From Acanthamoeba castellanii str. Neff (Eukaryota > Discosea > Longamoebia > Acanthamoebidae), in assembly GCF_000313135.1 (NCBI RefSeq), contig NW_004457654.1, forward strand, positions 256,210 to 320,209: a stretch of DNA of 64,000 nucleotides, in the 5' to 3' direction. The notes beneath the pieces are model-generated. The model saw only the letters and a list, made by a program, of their open reading frames with translations, made no database searches and had not been told where the DNA came from. Positions 52,907 to 61,654 of this stretch are shown one piece after another. Both the position numbers and the translations under genes were made by a program. Positions within the stretch are counted from its first letter, which is position 1. Every line of letters begins with the position of its first letter.

Positions 52907-54595
52907 ATGGAAGATGAGAACAAGAGGGCGGGTGCCATGGGAGAGGGCCACCAGCAGGGGGAGGGAGAGGGGCTGGGGTTCGACGACCTGCCGGCCGAGG
53001 TGCAGTGCGGGGTGTTCGCCCAACTGGAGGTGCAGGAGCTGGCCCGGGTGGCCAGGGTGAGCCAAAGCTGGCGTCAAGTCGCACACACCGACAGCCTGTG
53101 GCTCCACCATCTACGCCAACGCTACCCCTCCACTGATAACTCCAGATGGTTTGCCCTATCGAAGTGATTCGTAAATGGTGAGAGATTATTCAAATTATGT
53201 TCTCCACATCCTGCAGGGGGAAATGGAAGGGTGACATGGCAGCGTCGTGGCGTGAGGTGTTCGAGCGACGGCACACGCTGGAGAAGAAGTGGGGCAAACA
53301 GCCTCACCTACGGTCCGTCAACGCCCACCAGACTCTTCTACGAGCTCTCCAGGTACGCACCTGCCTTTAATGACCTGCACAAGTCATGCCGTAACCACCC
53401 ACCACCACCACGCAAGTGCAGTACGACGACGACCTTTGCGTGACATGCTCTGATTTCGGGTATGTCTCCTTCTTCTCGTGCGCCCCTCTGCCCAGCCTGC
53501 ACCAACTTGACACCTGCGGTGTTGTGTTGTGGTGCAGACAGCAGATGGCCATCAGCTTCTGGGACACGAAGAAGCTGCTCGCGGACGACTTTGTCTCCAA
53601 CGGCACTGAGGACGACCCGCACGTCTTTCCCTATCACCGGGGGACCGTCTCTATACGGGAGGTGCTGGCGCTTCAGTTCGAGCGGACGAGCGACCTGCTG
53701 GTACATTCAGCCGACCGATCCCTGCAGTTCCGGCGGCTCTCCAGCCCAGACCGTGTCTTATCGGATTTTGAAGCGCACGACAACATCATCTGGTATGGAT
53801 GTTAGTGTGCTGTTGTGTTGTCGTTGTGTGTCGTTGTGTGTTGTGTGTGTCGAAAGACGAAGTGCTGACGGTTGACTGGATGTACACAGGACACTCCAGT
53901 ATGAAGGAAACACGCTGATCAGTGGCTCGCGGGATCATACGATAAAGATCTGGGTATACATCCATGTTCAACTCTTTATTGCAACCACTCAACTAATCGC
54001 TTTGCGACGGACGCAGGATATGGAGACGAGTACCAAGACGGACACACTCAATGGCCACACGCGTGATGTACGCTATCTCCGATTCCGGGGAAACACAGTT
54101 GGTATCTCTCGCCTCTTCTTCCCCGCCCTTCATACTAATGACGTTCAGCGGTAAAGAGCTCACATTCCTTTCCGCCACATTAACCACCCTAGTGTCCACT
54201 GGGGATGACTCGAGCGTGCGTATGTGCCCTTTGCCGCCATTTTGGCTTTCCTTGGCCAAGCCGACCAACCTGCGCGCCGTTGTGTGCTGTGATGAACAGG
54301 GGTATGGGACCTGCGCCAACGCCAAGAAGTGGCACATCTGCAGACCGACTCGGCTAATGGCTGGGCTTGCCAGTTCGACGAGGTTCGTCGCCTACAACAT
54401 AAGTGCGCTTGCCCAACTCAACCTGCACAGCGCTCACTTCCTTTTGTTCTCATGCGCAGGAGAAGATAGTGTCTAACGGAGCGAACGAAGTGCGGTTGTG
54501 GGACTTCCGCACGCTCGAGATGCGTCAAACCTTCAAGGCGGCCGATTCCATTCGGTTTCTCCGCTACGACGACACCAAGCTTGTCGCGTACCACA

Positions 54596-54627
<32 letters not shown>

Positions 54628-54986
54628 ACACGTGGTGAGTTTGATGGCCGATCGACCTTCTATGTACAGTGGATGCCAGGGCAACATCGTGGAAGTCTGG
54701 AACCTGGAGGGAGAGCACATCAACAGCATACACGTGGCCGGCGGCCACTCCGGCGGCATGACCGGCGTTCTCACATTCCAGGTAGCGTCCCTCATTAGCC
54801 TCTTTCCCTTCGTTTCTTGCCTCACACCGTCTGTTTGTGGCGTACCACCCCCCGTCGTCGCACCATCAGTACGACGAGCGCTGGCTGTTCGCAGGCCTAC
54901 ACTCCCGTTCATCGGAGAACACGCTCGTCGTCCTCGACTTTGCGAATCCTGCCCCCGCCAGCGAGGAGCCCAGTTGCGTGGAGTGA
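52907..54986 (+). CDS. F-box / WD40-repeat protein
   Basis: The F-box is FDDLPAEVQCGVFAQLEVQE followed by LARVARVSQSWRQVAHTDSL (about residues 24-65), so the protein should dock to SKP1 in an SCF ubiquitin ligase. The rest forms WD40 blades: QMAISFWDTKKLL, LLVHSADRSLQFRRL, NTLISGSRDHTIKIWDMET, LNGHTRDVRYLRF, KIVSNGANEVRLWDFRT, GNIVEVWNLEG and LTFQYDERWLFAG. These would bind the substrate. Introns are many and short. One holds a CT/CA repeat (54595-54627). The stop is TGA at 54984-54986, 110 bases before the next F-box gene on the same strand. Confidence 0.83.
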
Positions 54987-55096
54987 CCCAGGCGCAAACG
55001 TTTATAAAGTTACGTGGGTGTATCCATTCCATTTCTTCTTTTTCTTTCTTTCTGGCAAAAGATTCAGCGAAGGGGCAACAAAACACCAAAAGAGAG

Positions 55097-57541
55097 ATGG
55101 CGCGCGTTGTATTGTCACCAGAGAGAGAAACAGGCGCGGTCATGCCACGGAAAAGGCACACAAAGCGGAGAGGCAGCGGCACGACGAGGGAGCCTGCTCA
55201 GCCAGAGGCAAAGGTGGTGCCTCTCCCGGTAGCGGCAGCGAAGGAGGAAGAAAAGCAAGAAGGTGATGGATATGACGACTACCTTGAGGAAGGGGCGGAG
55301 AACTATCTGCCGTGGGAGGTGTGGGTGGTCGTGCTTGGATTCGTGCCCTTTGCCGACCTGACGCGGTTTAGCATGACCTGCCGCCTCTTCAACGCCATTG
55401 CCGACATGTAACCCCTCCCTCCACCATCGCCACCCCATATGCACTGACCTCACAATCACCCACCCAACACAGGGGCATGGTGTGGCGAGAGAGAGTGCAT
55501 GGGGTGTGCTGGCAGGAGATGGCCAAGTGGGGACAGTACCTGCCCGATGGGTCTCAAATGGGGTGGAAGAACGTGTGCAAGTCCTACATGCGCCTTCACT
55601 GGGCCGAGCTCAACGTGGCCAAGTTCAAGTACAACCTCATCCCTGGTCAAAAACACTGAGCTTGAAGTATTGATCTTGTGCGGTGGCCAGCATCTATGCG
55701 AAGCACTCCATGTTCGAAGTGCCCAAGCCCTTCGAGTGCTTGGCTGTCGACGAGGAATCCTTCGCGCACGCACCAGGTTAGTACACCCCGCGGGCACCAG
55801 CGGTTTAGTTCATGACTCAGTTGAGAGGTCAACGTTGGTCCGTCTGATGGCCAGATCTCGTGGCTCTCGGCAGATTCGGCTGCGGTCGTTCGCTGGATTG
55901 CGTTCAGCTGTGGCACAAAGGTACGACCAACTCTTCTCTCCCGCCTCATGAGGCTCTTCGTTGTTCTTCTGAGAAAACTGCTTCTGGTGCAATAACACAA
56001 CAGATGCGGAGACCAACAACTGGACCCTCGGCCGCGGTATCAAGGGCCACACGAGCACGGTGAGCTGTATGAAGTTTATGGATGGCAACAACCGGCTCAT
56101 CACTGGCTCGTGGGACCGGTACGTACCACCACGACTACAACCACAGTCCAGGTAGCTTGTGACGGCAGCAGACTGAACCGCTTGCTTGGTATGTGTGTTG
56201 CAGAACGATCAAGATCTGGGACGACGTGAATCACGAAACCAAGCAAGCAACGTGCGTGGCCACCCTCTCCGGCCATGAGTTCGAGGTGAAATGCATTGCG
56301 CGTCACGGATCTAAACTGGTATGCACACTCTGATAATAGTGGTGCTGTGATGCGTGACAGCTCATGCCTGTGGTTGACCTCCACAATTACTAGGCCAGCG
56401 GCGCCGAGGACAAGACGTTGGCTTTGTGGGACATGGCGACCGGCAAGCGTGTGCTTTCATTTGCTGGGCATACTCACTTCGTCGAAAGTACTCCACACAA
56501 CACTCTTCCTTCTTCCTTCTTCTTCTCCCTTCAGCAACCTCTCCTCTCGCGATGCTGATTGTGTGATGTCAGGTGTACTGTTTGCCCAGGAGGGCCAGGT
56601 ACTTCTGAGCGCTTCGCCGGACAAGACGATCCGCGTCTGGGACCCACGAGCAGGCTCCGACTCAGTCGGTGTCCACATCACCGGCGCCCCTATGCGCGCC
56701 ATCGCCCTTAGTCCGGACGGCAACCGTATCTTCTACGCTCCCTTCGATCTGCTACAAAGGTGGGTGGCCTTCTCCCTAAGCGCAGCCATGAGTGCATTTG
56801 TTGACCCGGCGCTTTGTCGCGTTACGTTTCAGAAAGAGCTGCTGGATCGATGCCAGAGCAGCCGCAGGACCATCATTGGACCGTTACCATTCGCGTTTGT
56901 TTGCTCGCCAACACCAAAACGTGGCAACAGCAGAGCACCTGGCGATACTGCCTTACCGTTTGAGCGACGGACAAGACCACCTTCTCGCCAGTACCCCACC
57001 CCTTCTCTCTTCATTGCGCTCATTGGTTGTTGTTACACCGCTCACAGTCGTTCTTTTCAGATGGGCAGCTCATGAGCATACCGCTGGAGGCGACCGGGAT
57101 CAGCCAGGCCAGCATCCAGGAGCTCGGCTACTACTCAGGCGAGCTGCCGTTGCGCTGTACGGGGAGTAAAGGAGTGTGTTGGACCAACTCGCAGGTCATC
57201 GTCACAGGTATTCTCTTCTACTTGACACCATGCCACAAGCCTTGCTTTCTACCAGCTTCTCTGATGCACCACAACGTGCAGGTGGGGACAAGAAGGTCTA
57301 CATGGCCGACCCGACCACAAAGCGAGTGGTGTCGGACCCGCTCGCCGACGAGCTGTGCAAGCAGCAAGCTCGCTCCAAGCTGCGAGCGCTTGCAGAGGCC
57401 CAACGGGAGAGGGAGAAGCAAGCCAGCAATCACCTCACACGCACCCCGCCATCCGCCAGGGAAGTGAACCAGGACGTGGCCCGCATCCAACGCCAGATTG
57501 AGCAGATCCGACGCAGCAGACGCCCTGGCGCCCGTGGCTGA
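55097..57541 (+). CDS. F-box / WD40-repeat protein, second of a tandem pair
   Basis: After a basic, low-complexity N-terminus with a Glu/Lys segment comes an F-box: NYLPWEVWVVVLGFVPFADL then TRFSMTCRLFNAIADMGMVW. WD40 blades follow: KGHTSTVSCMKFMDGNNRLI, TGSWDRTIKIWDDV, LSGHEFEVKCIARHGSKLAS, GAEDKTLALWDMATG, FAGHTHFVESVLF, LLSASPDKTIRVWDPRAG and QVIVTGGDKKVYMAD. The C-terminus is a charged helix ending RRSRRPGARG. It is likely an SCF substrate receptor like its upstream neighbour. The two share architecture, but their F-box and blade sequences differ clearly, so any duplication is old. One exon near 56830-56990 is the least certain part of the model. Confidence 0.8.
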
Positions 57542-57636
57542 CCGGTGTGTATGAAAAACCATTTCCCTGTTTTTCTTTTGGCTTCTTTTTCCCCTTTGGC
57601 TTGAACCGGAACCACAAGAGCAAGGTGCACCAAGCG

Positions 57637-59103
57637 ATGATGACCGCAGTTCAAGAGGCACAGCAACAACCGCACGATGCAGAGCACGAGTCCACCCCCG
57701 AAGCACGGCTCGGGCGGGAGCTCGCAGCGGGTGCCTTTGCGGGGGTGACCGAGTTGGACCTGGCCAACCGCGGCCTTGCCTCGCTGCCCGCCGCGCTGTG
57801 CACAGGCCTTCCGGGGCTCACCAAGCTCAACATGGCCGGCAACGCCCTCACCACCCTGCCCCCCGAGTTCGAGCGACTGACCAGCCTCCGCACGGCCTTC
57901 TTCCTGGGCAATGGGTTCACCACCGTACCCGAGGTGCTCGGCCGGCTCCCGGCCCTGTTCATGCTCAGCTTCAAGTCCTGCCAGCTGCACGACGTGCCCG
58001 AGGCCTCGCTCGCCCCGTCGCTAGGGTGGCTCATCCTCACCGACAACCAACTGACCGCCCTCCCCGCCTCGCTGGGCCGGCTGTCGCACCTCCGTAAGCT
58101 CATGCTGGCCTCCAATCAACTCACTACGCTGCCCGACATGTCCGGTTGTGTGGCGCTCGAGCTCGTGCGGCTGTCTGACAACCGACTCGACGCGGTCCCG
58201 CCCGGCCTGCTCGCCCTCCCGCGGCTGGCCTGGGTCGCGCTCGCGGGCAACCACCTGCAGCCGCGCCACCGCGACGCGCCGCTGGATCTGCCCCCGCGCC
58301 TGGCCGACACTGCCGCCTGGCCCGACGTGACGCTCGGCCGTCAGCTCGGCGACGGCGCATCGGGCACCGTCTACGAAGCAATGCACGGGCAGGCGCAGCG
58401 CGCGGTGGCTGTGAAAGTGTACAAACCGGCGTCGTCGGACGGCAGAGTGGTGGACGAGGTGGCGGCGGCGATCGCGCTGGCCCATGAAGACACCGACCAA
58501 CACCCCAACCTGATCCAGACCCACGGGTTCATTCAGCGCGATGACGCTGCGCCGGCGCTGGTGATGGAGCTGCTGGACCCGGCGATGGAGCTGCTGGGCC
58601 GCACGCCCTCGTTCGCCAGCGTCACGCGCGACGTGTACCCGGCGCGCGAGCGGGCCTTCCCGCTGCGCTACGTGGTGGCGGTCGCGCGCGGCGTGGCGGC
58701 GGCAGTGGCGCACATGCACGCCCGTGGGCTCATCCACGGCGACGTCTACGCGCACAACATTCTCGTCGACGCCGCCGAGCTGCCCTCCACCACGCAGAGC
58801 ACGGCGCCGCCATGCTGGCGCGTCAAGCTGGCCGACCTCGGCGCCGCCTTCTTCTTCCACTCTGAATCCAACGCCGACTCGCCCGACAACGCAGCCGCTC
58901 ACCTGCTGAAGCGCGTCGAGTCTCGCGCGCTGGGCTGTCTCCTCGAGGAGCTCATCGAGCGGTGCGCGGCCGCTGAGGCATCACAAGAAGCGTCGACGCT
59001 TGCCGCACTCTGCCGGCTGCGCGATGCCTGCCTGGACTACAACGTGGGGCAGCGGCCAGAGGCCTCCGAGCTCGTCGTGGCTCTAGACAAGTTGATCTTC
59101 TAG
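57637..59103 (+). CDS. Leucine-rich repeat protein kinase, intronless
   Basis: A single 488-residue exon. LRRs occupy about residues 30-215 (VTELDLANRGLASLPAAL, LTKLNMAGNALTTLPPEF, LGWLILTDNQLTALPASL, LRKLMLASNQLTTLPDM and LELVRLSDNRLDAVPPGL). The kinase domain starts with LGRQLGDGASGTVYEA (about 235), then VAVKVYKP with the ATP-binding Lys. The catalytic loop is IHGDVYAHNIL (about 366), HGD in place of HRD. The metal motif is DLGAA in place of DFG. A short C-lobe ends ELVVALDKLIF. All three key residues (Lys, Asp, Asp) are present, so activity is possible. Absence of introns in such an intron-rich region suggests recent gain by retroposition or transfer. A longer frame starts at 57547, only 5 bases after the previous stop. 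Confidence 0.87.
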   Translation: MMTAVQEAQQQPHDAEHESTPEARLGRELAAGAFAGVTELDLANRGLASLPAALCTGLPGLTKLNMAGNALTTLPPEFERLTSLRTAFFLGNGFTTVPEVLGRLPALFMLSFKSCQLHDVPEASLAPSLGWLILTDNQLTALPASLGRLSHLRKLMLASNQLTTLPDMSGCVALELVRLSDNRLDAVPPGLLALPRLAWVALAGNHLQPRHRDAPLDLPPRLADTAAWPDVTLGRQLGDGASGTVYEAMHGQAQRAVAVKVYKPASSDGRVVDEVAAAIALAHEDTDQHPNLIQTHGFIQRDDAAPALVMELLDPAMELLGRTPSFASVTRDVYPARERAFPLRYVVAVARGVAAAVAHMHARGLIHGDVYAHNILVDAAELPSTTQSTAPPCWRVKLADLGAAFFFHSESNADSPDNAAAHLLKRVESRALGCLLEELIERCAAAEASQEASTLAALCRLRDACLDYNVGQRPEASELVVALDKLIF

Positions 59104-59168
59104 TTCTATTAGTTTGATATATATATATACATTTACATTTTGACAATTATAGTGGCTTTAGGGTGGTG

Positions 59169-59450
59169 TCACATGATGATGGCCGTCTCCTTGTTGCTGA
59201 GCTTGTAGTCGACGGCGACGGTACCATTGAAGGACTCGTGGAGATGAACAGTGCCCTGGGGCGATGTACGAGTGGCCGGCTCCTCATGGGCATCGCGGCG
59301 CTTCAAGTGGAGTCTGCTGGCCGTGCATTGGGATGCGATGAAGAAGCCAAGCGGTACGGAGACCACCAGGGAGGCCGACCCAATGTGAGCTTTAGCGGGG
59401 AAGCGAAAGTGACGTTGGCCCAGAACGGCGGCACGCTGGATGGTGTTCAT
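59169..59450 (-). CDS. Small protein, possible mitochondrial membrane subunit
   Basis: A 93-residue intronless frame. The N-terminus (MNTIQRAAVLGQRHFRFPAK) is rich in Arg and hydroxylated/hydrophobic residues without acids, like a mitochondrial presequence. One hydrophobic segment follows (ASLVVSVPLGFFIAS), then a charged C-terminus ending KETAIIM. The size and layout resemble accessory respiratory-chain subunits, but I cannot name the family. A TATA-like CATATATACC lies about 80 bases upstream on the sense strand (about 59532-59541), in the promoter shared with the divergent DHH gene. GC3-rich codon use supports coding. Confidence 0.6.
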   Translation of the reverse strand: MNTIQRAAVLGQRHFRFPAKAHIGSASLVVSVPLGFFIASQCTASRLHLKRRDAHEEPATRTSPQGTVHLHESFNGTVAVDYKLSNKETAIIM

Positions 59451-59684
59451 GTTGGTCGTGTGTCGTATGTGAGTCCTGAGTGCTGAGTTGTTGCAGTAGT
59501 GGTTGTTGTTGATGACTTTGCAAGAGCATTGTCTGGTATATATGAGGGGAGAGCATGAGGTCAGGGTCAGTCGAGCGCGCGACACCCATTCAAGTGACAA
59601 CTTGCCTTGACATTTTTCCTTCACATTTCTTCTTTCTTTTTCCGGCTTATTTTCTTTTACGCCCAGATCGAGAGCCCAGCGAGG
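59451..59684. promoter_or_regulatory. Divergent promoter region
   Basis: About 230 bases between the small minus-strand gene and the DHH gene. It includes a TATATAT stretch at about 59533-59541 and a T/C-rich leader (59605-59660) on the DHH side. Confidence 0.4.
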
Positions 59685-61457
59685 ATGAAGAGAGCCGTGC
59701 GCATCGTGTACCACTGCCCGTGTCCCGACGGTACCCCCTTGCCGAATGAATTTTGTGGTCCTTGATTTGGTGCAGCGATTCGAGATATATTATTCATCAT
59801 CTGGCGCGTCAATCTGCAGGTGCGTACGCCGCCCTGGCGGCCTACCTCAAGTTCCACAAGCAGCCGGAGGTGGATCTGGACTTCATCCCGCACAGCACCT
59901 ACCGCGCTCTGCCGGTCGAGGACAACCCCGCCTTCACCCCCGACGCCGAAGTCTTTCTGTACTCCGCCCGTTCCTATTTATTTATTTTATTTGTTTTATT
60001 TTTTTGTTTTTTTGGTTTTATTTTTTGTTTTTGTTTTATTCTTGTGACCAACACTCGCGACCTTGTGTGGCACAGGTTGGACTACGTGGGTCCGGCCGAC
60101 TTTGTGCACCGCGTTGCGAAGAAGGTGCGCCATGTGACGCTGCTGGACCACCACAAGACAGCCTTCGAGCTCATGGAGCAGTGGAAGTCCGAGAACAGCC
60201 TCCCCGAGAACTGTACCCCCTCCCGCTCACTCTCGCCCTCTCCACATATGTGGTGTGTGCGGTGTGTGTGCGGTGTGTGCGTGTGGTGTGTCCGTGTGTG
60301 CGGTGTGACTGAGCCAAAAGACATGGCAGTGGGTGTGGATTGGGTTGGCACGACGGAAAAGAAGAGGAGAGGAAGGTGGCGATGACTCATCATATGTGAC
60401 GCCGTACCCGCACACAGTCGATTTCCAGCTGATCAACGAGAAGTCGGGGGCCACCATCGCCTACGACTACTTCTCCAAGGACGCCATCCTCATCGCCGAC
60501 GAGGCCGAACGCGCCAGGTAGCCCCTCCCCTTCTCCATCTTCACCAGCCACCACCAGCCACCACGTTCAGCAAACAAATGGCTTGGTCTGATCAGTCGCG
60601 TGACTGTCCCGCAGGATCGAGCGGGCCTACGCCTACATCGAGGATGGCGACCTGTGGCGCAAGGCCCTGCCCTTCTCCAAGGAGTTCTCCACGTACGTGC
60701 TCCACACAGACCGCGAGAGGTTGCAGGCTGACGTGGCACTCATGAAACTCTTTTTATATGTTTCTTTATTAAAAATGTAGTGGCCTGGGCGCGAAGAGCG
60801 TGGAGTTCGACTACACCAAGAACAAGTCGCTCTTCCTCCAGCTCCAGCTCTTGGGTAAGCACGTAAACCCGCGCGTGCCGTAGTTGGCCGACACCCACAA
60901 CTCACCGGGGGCTGCACGATCACCATGTACAGACGCGGACAAGCTCATTGAGGAGGGCAAGGTCGAGGTAGAGCGGGTCAACAAGATCATCGCCGACAAC
61001 CTCACCCAAAGCTACCCGGTACGCATACGTCCAAACATTTTTATAGAAATTTAAGTGGATAAATATGAACATATCCATTTATATAAATATATAAAAAATC
61101 ATCTTTCATCGCTCACCTGGCTTGGGCATACATGTGATGCAGATCAAGCTGGGCGGCAAGGACAACGACTTCGGGAGCTGCCTCGCGGTGCTGACCACGT
61201 CGCCCGAGCTGCGTTCCGAGATGGGCCACCAGCTGGCCCTCAAGAGCGCCGCGGCGGGCCTCAGGGGCTTTGGCGCGATCTGCTACGAGGAGGCGGGGAT
61301 GGCCGACGCGGACAAGAACTACAAGGTCTCCCTGCGCTCCATCGAGGACGAGGACACCACCGTCGTCTCCAAGCGCTTCGGGGGCGGCGGCCACAAGAAC
61401 GCGTCGTCCTTCATGCTCCCCAAGGACCAGTGGAACGAATGGAAAAACGCCGCCTGA
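59685..61457 (+). CDS. DHH/DHHA1-family phosphoesterase
   Basis: DHH proteins are metal-dependent phosphodiesterases acting on short oligonucleotides, cyclic dinucleotides or polyphosphate. The start MKRAVRIVYHCPCPDG spans a phase-1 intron and continues AYAALAAYLKFHKQPE, the first metal-binding block in its CPDG form. Further blocks are VTLLDHHKTAFELMEQW with the DHH triad, KSGATIAYDYF, IEDGDLWRKALP, and the C-terminal RFGGGGHKNASSFML that defines DHHA1. The form with HxPCPDG is, to my knowledge, also found in plant proteins. About seven introns, several very T- or AT-rich (59975-60050, 61030-61110) and one filled with GTGTGCGGT repeats (60243-60305). The natural substrate is not determined by the sequence. 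Confidence 0.85.
60243..60308. repeat. GTGTGCGGT-type intronic repeat
   Basis: Imperfect repeat of TGTGTGCGG units in an intron of the DHH gene, related to the repeat at 39141-39190. Confidence 0.7.
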
Positions 61458-61654
61458 GCTGAGTGTGCTTCTCTCATGTTCGTGTGTCGTGCGTGTGCGG
61501 TGGTGCGTGTGCGGTCCATGTGCACTCGATATGAAATATAAATATATCGAAGTTAGAGATCACCGGCTTTGAATGTACACACAACACGCCCGAGCGTCAG
61601 TTCTGCGCTAGCAACTCACCCGCGGGCAGCTGTCCTGAGTCGCGACAGTTCCTC

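Noticed and set aside
57547..57636. N-terminal extension of the LRR-kinase
   Set aside because: It would begin 5 bases after the previous stop and encode a Phe-rich stretch unlike the family. It more likely belongs to the leader.
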